A stretch of DNA of 64,000 nt from positions 1 to 64,000 of the forward strand of contig NZ_FOKP01000003.1 in the NCBI RefSeq assembly GCF_900112185.1, given 5' to 3'. The notes beneath the pieces are model-generated. The model did not search any database. It saw nothing but the letters and a program-made list of their open reading frames with translations, and had not been told where the DNA came from. Positions 57,267 to 64,000 of this stretch are shown in pieces; within the stretch, counting starts at the first letter, position 1, and the number at the start of each line of letters is the position of its first letter. Made by a program: the position numbers and the translations under genes. Origin of the DNA: Allobosea sp. CRIB-10 (GTDB lineage Bacteria; Pseudomonadota; Alphaproteobacteria; Rhizobiales; Beijerinckiaceae).

Positions 57267-59690
57267 TTACCCGCGCAGCACCGCGCCGTAGCGCTTGGCC
57301 ATCTCCGCGACGATCCTGGCCGCCACGGCCTCGATCTCGGCGTCGGTCAGCGTCTTCTGCGTCGGCTGCAGCGTCACCGCCAGCGCCACCGACTTCTTGC
57401 CCGGCTCGACGCCCGTGCCCTCGTAGATATCGAAGACGCTCGTCTCCGCGACCAGCGCCCGATCGGCATTCTGGGCGCTCTTGGCCATCTCGCCAGCCGC
57501 CACCGCCTTGTCGACAATGAAGGCGAAGTCGCGCGTCACCGGCTGGAAGTCGGAGAGCGCCAGCTTCGGCTTGACCTTGGTCGGCTTGTATTTCGGCAGC
57601 GGCAGCGCATCGAGATGGATCTCGAAGGCGACCAGCGGGCCCTTGACGTCGAGCGCTTTCAGCACGCGCGGATGGACCTCGCCGAAGGCGCCGATCACGC
57701 CCTTGGGGCCGAACTGCAGCGTGGCCGAGCGGCCGGGATGGGCCCAGGCCGGGCCACCGGCGACGATCTGCAGGCCACCGACCGGCACGCCGAGCCCGGA
57801 GAGCAGACCGAGCACATCGGCCTTGGCGTCGAAGGCGTCGACGGTCTTGGCGGCGCCGTCCCAGTGACGGCCGGCACCTTCAAGCTTTGCCGTGCCGCGG
57901 CGCAGGCCGGCGGCGGCGATGAGCTGGCCTTCCGGCTCGTCGCTCTGGAAGACCTGGCCGACCTCGAACAGGGCGACATCGCCGAAGCCGCGATCGGCAT
58001 TGGCCTGCGCCGAACGGATCAGCCCGGGCAGCAGGGACGGCCGCATGTCGGAGAGATCGGCTGCGATCGGGTTGGCGAGCACCAGCTTGCGCGAGCCGCC
58101 ACCGAAGAGCTTGGCGGCGGCGTGGGAGATGAAGGACCAGGTCACCGCCTCGACCAGGCCGCGGCTGGCGAGCAGGCGCTTGGCCGCGCGGGTGCGCTTC
58201 TGCAGCACGGTCAGCACCGGCTTGATCACCTCGCCCTTGATGCGCGGCAGCGGGGCGGGCGCGACGCGGTCGATGCCAGCGATGCGCAGGATCTCCTCGA
58301 CCAGATCGGCCTTGCCCTCGACATCGGCGCGCCAGGACGGCGGCGCGACCTTGACGCGGTCGCCGGCGCCGGAGACGTGGAAGCCGAGCGAGGTCAGCGC
58401 CAGCTTCATCTCGACCTGGGGCAGGTCGAGCCCGGTCAGGCGCTTGACCTCCGACCAGGGGAAGTCGATGGCGCCGGGGCTGTCGGGCAGTTCACCAGCG
58501 AAGACGACCTCCGAGGGCTCGCCGCCGCAGAGCGAGATGACCATCTGCGTCGCCATGTCTAGGCCGGGCCGGGTGAAATCCGGATCGATGCCGCGCTCGT
58601 TGCGATAGCGCGCATCGGAATTGATGCCCAGCGCACGACCGGTACGGGCGATGTTGAGCGTGTTCCAGACCGCGCTCTCGATCAGCACGTCGGTGGTGCT
58701 CTCGTCGCAGCCGGAATGCTCGCCGCCCATCACGCCGGCGATCGATTCGACGCCGTTGTCGTCGCAGATCGCCACCATCTCGGAGGTCAGCGCGTAGGTC
58801 CGGCCGTCGAGCGCCAGCACCTCCTCGCCATCCCGGGCGCGGCGGACGACGAGGTCGCCCTTGACCTTGGCGGCGTCGAAGACGTGCAGCGGCCGGTTGC
58901 GGTCGAAGGTCATGAAATTGGTGATGTCGACCAGCGCATTGATCGGGCGCAGGCCGATGGCGCGCAGACGTGCCTGGAGCCATTCCGGCGACGGACCGTT
59001 CTTGACGCCGCGCACCAGCCGCAGCGCAAAGGCCTGGCAGAGATTGCGGTCTTCCTCGGCGAAATCGAGCTTGAGGCCGACCGGGCATGGGAAGGCGCCG
59101 CGCACCGGCTGGACCGGCGGGGTCTTGACCGTGCCGAGGCCTGCGGCGGCAAGGTCGCGGGCGATGCCGGAAACGCCGAGCGCATCGGCGCGATTCGGCG
59201 TCACCGCGATCTCGATCACCGCGTCGTCGAGGCCGGCATAGGTCGCGTAGGGCTGCCCGACGGGGGCATCCTCGGGCAGGTCGAGGATGCCGTCATGATC
59301 CTCGGAGATCTGCAGTTCCGCGGCCGAGCAGAGCATGCCGTTCGACTCGACGCCGCGGATCACGCCCTTGCCGAGGGTGATGTCCTTGCCGGGGATATAG
59401 GTGCCGGGCGGCGAGAACACGCTCTTCATGCCGGTGCGGGCATTGGGCGCGCCGCAGACGACCTGGACCGGCTCGCCCGAGCCGGTGTCGACCATGCAGA
59501 CGCGCAGGCGATCGGCGTTCGGGTGCTGCTTCGCCTCGATGACATAGGCGATGGTGAAGGCGCCGAGCGCCTTGGCCTTGTCTTCGACGCCTTCGACCTC
59601 GAGACCGACGCGGGTCAGCGTCTCGGTGATGGTGTCGAGCGAATCGGTGGTGTCGAGATGCTCTTTGAGCCAGGAGAGGGTGAATTTCAT
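57267..59690 (-). CDS. pheT: Phenylalanyl-tRNA synthetase beta subunit
   Basis: ATG 59690 is the family-typical start ([20 protein letters not shown]). 807 residues. Residues 40-150 are a tRNA-binding OB domain ([31 protein letters not shown]). B3/B4 editing lies around 210-380 ([20 protein letters not shown]), B5 near 400-470, then the catalytic-like core ([40 protein letters not shown]). The C-terminal anticodon-recognition (FDX-ACB) domain is [20 protein letters not shown]. Together with PheS it charges tRNA-Phe. It overlaps the ASCH gene by four bases, so it is last in the pheS operon. Confidence 0.97.
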   Translation of the reverse strand: MKFTLSWLKEHLDTTDSLDTITETLTRVGLEVEGVEDKAKALGAFTIAYVIEAKQHPNADRLRVCMVDTGSGEPVQVVCGAPNARTGMKSVFSPPGTYIPGKDITLGKGVIRGVESNGMLCSAAELQISEDHDGILDLPEDAPVGQPYATYAGLDDAVIEIAVTPNRADALGVSGIARDLAAAGLGTVKTPPVQPVRGAFPCPVGLKLDFAEEDRNLCQAFALRLVRGVKNGPSPEWLQARLRAIGLRPINALVDITNFMTFDRNRPLHVFDAAKVKGDLVVRRARDGEEVLALDGRTYALTSEMVAICDDNGVESIAGVMGGEHSGCDESTTDVLIESAVWNTLNIARTGRALGINSDARYRNERGIDPDFTRPGLDMATQMVISLCGGEPSEVVFAGELPDSPGAIDFPWSEVKRLTGLDLPQVEMKLALTSLGFHVSGAGDRVKVAPPSWRADVEGKADLVEEILRIAGIDRVAPAPLPRIKGEVIKPVLTVLQKRTRAAKRLLASRGLVEAVTWSFISHAAAKLFGGGSRKLVLANPIAADLSDMRPSLLPGLIRSAQANADRGFGDVALFEVGQVFQSDEPEGQLIAAAGLRRGTAKLEGAGRHWDGAAKTVDAFDAKADVLGLLSGLGVPVGGLQIVAGGPAWAHPGRSATLQFGPKGVIGAFGEVHPRVLKALDVKGPLVAFEIHLDALPLPKYKPTKVKPKLALSDFQPVTRDFAFIVDKAVAAGEMAKSAQNADRALVAETSVFDIYEGTGVEPGKKSVALAVTLQPTQKTLTDAEIEAVAARIVAEMAKRYGAVLRG

Positions 59691-60109
59691 GCTGTTGCGT
59701 CCATCGAAGCGAACACTTCCACCAAACGGAAGCGTTCGCAAAGCAAGGTCATGTCGGGGCTGAAGACGCCGAGGCGCCGGAAATAAGCTTCATGGGCCTC
59801 GCGCCAGAAGGCGAGGCTACGGTCGCCCTCGCCCTCCTCGAAGGCGAATTGCGCATCGACCTCGTCGAAGCGCCGGGGCGTGAGTTCAAGCGTCTCGATC
59901 ACGCAGACCGGACGTTTCTGGCCGTCGAGCACGATCCAGAGCTCGCCAAGCTTCGGGCAGTCGGGTGCATCCTGCGCGTTCACCGTCGCGGTCTTGCGGC
60001 CGCTGACGACCAGTGCCGCCAGCTCCGTCGCGAGCTCGGGGCTGTCGCCGAACGAAAAGCTCGGACAGTCGCGATAGCGCTCGGGGATCGTGCTCATGTC
60101 CGAGGTCAC
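59687..60109 (-). CDS. ASCH-domain protein, 140 aa
   Basis: GTG 60109 overlaps the previous gene by four bases (GTGA); ATG 60097 is an alternative. The residues [20 protein letters not shown] and [18 protein letters not shown] then [20 protein letters not shown] and [20 protein letters not shown] match ASCH, a PUA-like beta-barrel that binds RNA or nucleotides; several members hydrolyse modified nucleosides. It sits between two operon genes with overlaps on both sides (ATGA with pheT), so it is co-expressed with the tRNA synthetase genes. Confidence 0.9.
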   Translation of the reverse strand: MTSDMSTIPERYRDCPSFSFGDSPELATELAALVVSGRKTATVNAQDAPDCPKLGELWIVLDGQKRPVCVIETLELTPRRFDEVDAQFAFEEGEGDRSLAFWREAHEAYFRRLGVFSPDMTLLCERFRLVEVFASMDATA

Positions 60110-61293
60110 GCCGCCCCGTCCCGCCGCGCGGCCACGGTCGACAATTCCGGCGCGCTGTCGTTCAGCCGGTCGTCACCATCCGTCCTGATCTTCATGGCAT
60201 TGCCGCGCCAGCTGACCTCGCGCGCGACGAAGGCATAGGCCCAGATGCCGGGGAAAGCGAGATCGCGCGCCAGATAGGCGAGCGGGGTCCGCCAGTTCAC
60301 GAACCAGCCGACGCTCCTGGCCAGCACGATCTCGCCAGCATACCAGAGCGCCAGCACGGCGAGCACGCCAAGCCAGGCGGGAAAGCCGAAAGCCGGCGCC
60401 CCGAAGGCGGCGAGCACGGCCGGCACCAGCGGCCCGACCAGGATCTCCGGCGCGAAGAAGGGCAGGAAGGTGACGCGGCGCAGACGCGCCCAGCGGAACT
60501 GGCGCTGCACGACATCGCGCAGATTGCGCGGCCCCAGCGGCTGCTCGAAGGGCTGGCCGACGAGATGAACATGCTTGCCGGCCTTGCGCACCAGCTTGGT
60601 CGCCGCGGCATCCTCGGCGATCTCGGCGGCGAGCGCGGCGATGCCACCATTGGCGTCGAGAAAGGGCTTGTTCCAGAGCATCGACTTACCCTGGGCGAAG
60701 CCGAAGCCGAGCGCCTCACCGGCATATTGCCAGCGCGCCTGGAAAGTATTGAGGAAGGCGCACTCGACCTCGGCGCCGAAGCAGCCGGGCCGCGAGCCGG
60801 CCGGGGTCGAGCAGACCAGGCCGGTATCCTCGCGCCAGGAGGCCATCAGCCGCTGGACATAGTCCTTCGGCATCAGGACGTTCGAGTCGGCGAGGATGAC
60901 CCAGTCGTGGCGCGCCGCTTCCCAACCCTTGACGCAGTTGTTGAGCTTGGGATTGGCGCTGACGGCGACGTCGCCGACGATCAGGCGGACGCGGTCGGCG
61001 CCATGGGTCGCAATCAGTTCCTCGACCAGCGGCACGATCGGATCATGGCCGTCGGCGACGCAGAAGATCGTCTCGTAGGTGGGATAGTCGAGCTCGAGGC
61101 CGGAGGTCAGCGTCTCCCGGCTGAAGGTCTCGATGCCGCGCACCGGACGCACGATCGTCACTGGCGGCGCCAGCTTCTGCAGGCGCGACGGTGCCGGCTT
61201 GCGGCGCAGGCGCACGAAGGCGACGGCCAAGCACAGCAGATTGGCGGCGACCATCAGCGCCGCGATCAGCCCAGCCCATTGCGCGCCGTTCAT
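60106..61293 (-). CDS. GT21 (ceramide glucosyltransferase-type) glycosyltransferase
   Basis: 395 residues with an N-terminal membrane anchor (WAGLIAALMVAANLLCLAVA). VTIVRPVRGIETFSRETLTS opens the GT-A domain, WVILADSNVLMPKDYVQRLM holds the D-S-N metal site, and QRQFRWARLRRVTFLPFFAP contains the Q-x-x-R-W motif of processive glucosyltransferases. Two C-terminal membrane segments anchor it. Bacterial GT21 enzymes make glycosyl-diacylglycerols or glycosylceramides, often when phosphate is scarce. It lies between pheS and pheT on the same strand. Confidence 0.92.
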   Translation of the reverse strand: MNGAQWAGLIAALMVAANLLCLAVAFVRLRRKPAPSRLQKLAPPVTIVRPVRGIETFSRETLTSGLELDYPTYETIFCVADGHDPIVPLVEELIATHGADRVRLIVGDVAVSANPKLNNCVKGWEAARHDWVILADSNVLMPKDYVQRLMASWREDTGLVCSTPAGSRPGCFGAEVECAFLNTFQARWQYAGEALGFGFAQGKSMLWNKPFLDANGGIAALAAEIAEDAAATKLVRKAGKHVHLVGQPFEQPLGPRNLRDVVQRQFRWARLRRVTFLPFFAPEILVGPLVPAVLAAFGAPAFGFPAWLGVLAVLALWYAGEIVLARSVGWFVNWRTPLAYLARDLAFPGIWAYAFVAREVSWRGNAMKIRTDGDDRLNDSAPELSTVAARRDGAA

Positions 61294-61315
61294 GCGTCTC
61301 CCCTCAGCGTAAGGT

Positions 61316-62398
61316 TTAAGAGGTCAGCCCGCCGGTCAGGGTCGGCAAGTCGAGCGGACGGAAGCCGTAATGCGACAGCCAGCGGATATCGGCCTCGAAG
61401 AAGGGCCGCAGGTCCGGCATGCCGTATTTCAGCATGGCGATACGGTCGATGCCCATGCCCCAGGCGAAGCCCTGGTAGACGTCGGGATCGAGCCCGCAAT
61501 TGCGAAGCACGTTCGGGTGGACCATGCCGCAGCCGAGGATCTCGAGCCAGTCGTCGCCCTCGCCGAAGCGGATCTCGCCATCCTTGCGCGAGCACTGGAT
61601 GTCGACCTCGGCCGACGGCTCGGTGAAGGGGAAGAAGGACGGACGGAAGCGCATCTTGACGCCCTCGACCTCGAAGAACGCCTTGCAGAACTCCTCCAGC
61701 ACCCATTTCATGTGGCCGAAATGGGTCTTCTTGTCGATGACGAGGCCCTCGACCTGATGGAACATCGGCGTGTGGGTCTGGTCGGAATCCATCCGGTAAG
61801 TCCGGCCCGGGCAGATCACCCGGATCGGCGGCTCCTGCGACATCATCGTGCGCACCTGGACCGGCGAGGTATGGGTGCGCAAGAGCTTGCGCTCGCCATT
61901 GGCGTCGGGCGCGAAGAAGAAGGTGTCGTGCATCTCGCGGGCGGGATGGCCGACCGGGAAGTTGAGCTTGGTGAAGTTGAGGTCGTCGGTCTCGACATCC
62001 GGGCCTTCAGCGACGGCAAAGCCCATATCGCCGAAGATCGCGGTGATCTCGTCGATGACCTGGCTGATCGGATGGATGCGTCCGCGGGCCTCCGGTCCCT
62101 CGCGCACCGGCAGCGAGATGTCGAGCCGCTCGCTCGCGAGCCTGGCTTCCAGCGCCGCCTCGCCGAGCGCGTCCTTGCGGGCGGTGATCGCCTGCTGGAC
62201 GGTGTCACGCAGGCCGTTGATGCGCGGCCCCTGCTCCTTGCGCTCCTCCGGCGTCATCGTGCCGAGCGTCTTCAGCAGGCCCGAGACCGAGCCGGACTTG
62301 CCGAGCGCCGCGATGCGCAGCTGCTCCAGCGCCGCCTCGTCGCCGGCCGCCTCGATCTCACCGACAAGTGAATCGCGAAGGGTGTCGATGTCGTTCAT
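61316..62398 (-). CDS. pheS: Phenylalanyl-tRNA synthetase alpha subunit
   Basis: ATG 62398 begins [20 protein letters not shown]. The 360 residues hold an N-terminal coiled coil (1-90) and the class II core from about 110: [65 protein letters not shown] (motif 2 region), [36 protein letters not shown] and [20 protein letters not shown] (motif 3). Binds phenylalanine and ATP. First gene of a leftward operon that includes the GT21, ASCH and pheT genes. Confidence 0.97.
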   Translation of the reverse strand: MNDIDTLRDSLVGEIEAAGDEAALEQLRIAALGKSGSVSGLLKTLGTMTPEERKEQGPRINGLRDTVQQAITARKDALGEAALEARLASERLDISLPVREGPEARGRIHPISQVIDEITAIFGDMGFAVAEGPDVETDDLNFTKLNFPVGHPAREMHDTFFFAPDANGERKLLRTHTSPVQVRTMMSQEPPIRVICPGRTYRMDSDQTHTPMFHQVEGLVIDKKTHFGHMKWVLEEFCKAFFEVEGVKMRFRPSFFPFTEPSAEVDIQCSRKDGEIRFGEGDDWLEILGCGMVHPNVLRNCGLDPDVYQGFAWGMGIDRIAMLKYGMPDLRPFFEADIRWLSHYGFRPLDLPTLTGGLTS

Positions 62399-62525
62399 GC
62401 CTGCTCTGGTCCGTTTGCGAGGCATCTTCTATGGTGTCGGCGTCGGAGAGGCTAGGGGCAATCGTGCTGGCAAAGCATCGCGCGAGCGCGGAAATGCCAG
62501 CCGAATTCCGGGATCGCGTGCGAAG

Positions 62526-62978
62526 ATGACAATCTTGTCTCAAGCTCGGCATCGCATACTCCTTTCCACTGCCTTTGCGGGCCTGCTCGCAGCCATATTG
62601 CCGGCATCCGCCCAGCAAAGCGGCCAGCGCGTCACCATCACCGGCGAGATCAGCGACAGCTGGTGCACGATCAGCGGGCTGATGTTCGCCAAGGGCACGG
62701 CCCATCATCAATGCGCGGTCTGGTGCGCGCTCGGCGGCATCCCGGTCGCGATCCGCGACGCCGGCGGCAATCTCTATCTGATCCTGAAGATCGGCGACGA
62801 CGAGGACAGCGCCGGCAATCCGCGCGTGGCGAAACTGGCGACGCACGACGTCACGGTCGACGGCGAATTGCTGGAACGCGATGGCGTGAAGTACCTGCTG
62901 GTCGACCGCATCGCCGACGACAAGGGCGTCATCACGATGACGCATGAGGAACACGGCATCCAGCCGTTCGGGAACTGA
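62526..62978 (+). CDS. Exported cysteine-rich protein, 150 aa (SCO cluster gene 1)
   Basis: Start ATG 62526 gives a signal peptide (RILLSTAFAGLLAAILPASA, cleavage before QQS). The mature domain reads VTITGEISDSWCTISGLMFA then GTAHHQCAVWCALGGIPVAI, giving Cys at about residues 47, 65 and 69 with a His-His pair at 63-64. It ends DVTVDGELLERDGVKYLLVD. The pattern is an OB-like beta barrel with a C-x(n)-HH-x-C-x3-C metal-binding set. It is followed four bases later by a second cysteine-rich protein and then SCO, so a copper or thiol role in the periplasm is likely (inference). Confidence 0.8.
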   Translation: MTILSQARHRILLSTAFAGLLAAILPASAQQSGQRVTITGEISDSWCTISGLMFAKGTAHHQCAVWCALGGIPVAIRDAGGNLYLILKIGDDEDSAGNPRVAKLATHDVTVDGELLERDGVKYLLVDRIADDKGVITMTHEEHGIQPFGN

Positions 62979-62982
62979 AGCC

Positions 62983-63498
62983 ATGCGAGGCGGCGTCAAC
63001 GCACTGATCGTCGCGGCCGGTCTGGCGGCAGGACCTGCCGTCTCCGCCGAGCCCTGGAACATCCCGCACGAGAAGCAGGCCATACTGAAGGGCCGCGTCG
63101 TCGATGCACTCTGTCAGCTGAAGGGAAGCTGCAAGCCCGATTGCGGTGGCGGCAAGCGACAGCTCGGGCTCGTGCTCGCCGACGGAACCTTCAGGCTGGT
63201 CGCCAAGTCCAACATCGACTTCGCAGGGGCGGCCAGCGATCTTGCCGGCTATTGCGGCCGCGAGATCGAAGCCGACGGCCTGCTGATCGAGAACCCGGCG
63301 GTGACCCTGTTCTTCGTGCAGCGCATTCGCCAGAATCCCGGCCAGGACTGGATCGCGGCCGAGCGCTTCAAGACCGATTGGGAGACGAGGAACGGCAAGG
63401 CCGAGGAGTGGTGGCGGGCGGACCCGGAGGCCAACCGCATCATCGCCGAGGACGGCCCCTTCGGCATCAAGGGGCTTCAGCCCAAGCCGAAGCCATGA
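62983..63498 (+). CDS. Exported cysteine-rich protein, 171 aa (SCO cluster gene 2)
   Basis: ATG 62983 leads a short signal peptide (MRGGVNALIVAAGLAAGPAV, cleavage at VSA-EP). The mature part has KGRVVDALCQLKGSCKPDCG (Cys at about 43, 49, 53), DFAGAASDLAGYCGREIEAD (Cys near 95), and LFFVQRIRQNPGQD. GRVVDALC echoes GEISDSWC of gene 1, so the two may share an OB-like fold. It overlaps the SCO gene by four bases (ATGA). Function not known; the cluster suggests delivery or handling of copper or thiol redox. Confidence 0.8.
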   Translation: MRGGVNALIVAAGLAAGPAVSAEPWNIPHEKQAILKGRVVDALCQLKGSCKPDCGGGKRQLGLVLADGTFRLVAKSNIDFAGAASDLAGYCGREIEADGLLIENPAVTLFFVQRIRQNPGQDWIAAERFKTDWETRNGKAEEWWRADPEANRIIAEDGPFGIKGLQPKPKP

Positions 63499-64000
63499 CC
63501 GGCGGCGTCGCGCGCCGGAGCCTGCTCGCCGGCATCGTCGCGACACTGGCGACGCGAGCCTTCGGCCATGACCACAAGGCGGCCCCCGCCTCCCCTCCTG
63601 CGCATGACCCGCTGGCGACGCAGTTCGGCGGCGCGTTCTCGCTGCTCGACCACACCGGCAAGCGCGTGACTGACGTCGATTTCCGCGGCCGCTTCATGCT
63701 GGTCTATTTCGGGTTCAGCCGCTGCGCCGACACCTGCCCGGTCGATCTGCCGGTGATCGCGCAAGCGCTCGACGCGCTCGGGCCGGCCGCAGACAGGATC
63801 GCGCCGCTGTTCATCAGCGTCGACCCGGCGAACGACACGCCGGCCGTGATGGCGACCTATGTCGCGAACGTTCATCCGCGCCTGATCGGGCTGTCCGGCA
63901 GCGAGGCCGAGATCGCAGCCACGGCAAAAGCTTACAAGGTCCACCGTCGCAAGCTGACGCAGGCCCATCACGGTCACGGTGAATACACGATCGACCATGG
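63495..64000 (+). CDS. SCO1/SenC-family protein (N-terminal part, runs off the window)
   Basis: 168 complete residues are visible. A signal or anchor (RRSLLAGIVATLATRAFGHD) is followed by FGGAFSLLDHTGKRVTDVDF, RGRFMLVYFGFSRCADTCPV with the C-x3-C copper/thiol motif, and PLFISVDPANDTPAVMATYV. A His-rich stretch (KLTQAHHGHGEYTIDH) occurs near the end, where SCO proteins place their metal-binding His. SCO proteins deliver copper to cytochrome oxidase or serve as thiol reductants. Translationally coupled to gene 2. Confidence 0.92.
   Translation, partial: MTGGVARRSLLAGIVATLATRAFGHDHKAAPASPPAHDPLATQFGGAFSLLDHTGKRVTDVDFRGRFMLVYFGFSRCADTCPVDLPVIAQALDALGPAADRIAPLFISVDPANDTPAVMATYVANVHPRLIGLSGSEAEIAATAKAYKVHRRKLTQAHHGHGEYTIDH

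Noticed and set aside
1-64000. CRISPR arrays, tRNA and rRNA genes
   Set aside because: No regularly spaced direct repeats with unique spacers, and no cloverleaf-type or rRNA-like sequences were recognised by eye; a covariance-model search would be needed to exclude short RNAs.

Overview
The window is GC-rich chromosomal DNA from an alphaproteobacterium of the order Hyphomicrobiales (Rhizobiales). The evidence is a MucR/Ros regulator, DUF2336, DUF1491 and DUF6456 genes, a GT21 glycosyltransferase, a PleC/DivJ-type kinase with a CtrA-like box, and repeat families typical of this order. Gene content and order feel closest to Bosea or a relative, but that genus call is an inference. No rRNA, tRNA or CRISPR array was found.

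Layout. 1-10.6 kb is the distal part of a P2-like contractile tail module: fibre-type proteins, an antisense glycosyltransferase, then sheath, tube, tail chaperone with a -1 frameshift, tape measure, U, X and D. It stops without integrase, replication or capsid genes in view, so it is either the end of a prophage or a phage-tail-like particle (tailocin). 10.7-14.4 kb holds small stress and envelope genes: CsbD, an orphan PstS and two small secreted repeat proteins. 14.5-17.1 kb carries a possible cold-response set (cspA, DEAD-box helicase, long-form IF-1). 17.3-22.8 kb has a HAD phosphatase, pyruvate phosphate dikinase, an FMN-dependent alpha-hydroxy-acid dehydrogenase and a YcgN protein. 22.9-26.8 kb is an iron/siderophore-type ABC importer operon with a methyltransferase. 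27-32.7 kb has a class A PBP, a DUF1214/DUF1254 pair, CorA and a lipoprotein. 32.9-40 kb looks like cell-cycle and regulatory territory: DUF2336, a membrane sensor kinase behind a CtrA-type site, SufE, DUF6456, a DnaA-domain-IV-like protein and MucR.

40.4-54.9 kb mixes housekeeping and envelope genes: oligopeptidase B, superoxide dismutase, a chemoreceptor, a ChbG/HpnK deacetylase next to a polyprenyl-type glycosyltransferase, MurJ, nitronate monooxygenase, a BCAT-family aminotransferase, AzlCD, a phosphopantetheinyl transferase and TerC. 55-57 kb is an overlapping pair, a fluoroacetate-dehalogenase-like hydrolase and a tartrate-dehydrogenase-like enzyme. 57.3-62.4 kb is a pheS ... pheT operon interrupted by a GT21 glycosyltransferase and an ASCH protein. 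62.5-64 kb starts a tightly packed cysteine-rich secreted protein/SCO cluster that runs off the window.

The most interesting items are: the heptamer CCCTTTA that joins the tail chaperone to a GpE-like extension; the lower-GC fibre/glycosyltransferase cassette; the long inverted repeat abutting the cspA Shine-Dalgarno; an exact TTAA-N7-TTAA site before the sensor kinase; a stand-alone DnaA-domain-IV-like protein; dispersed repeats that supply stop codons to neighbouring genes; and two related cysteine-rich exported proteins upstream of SCO.
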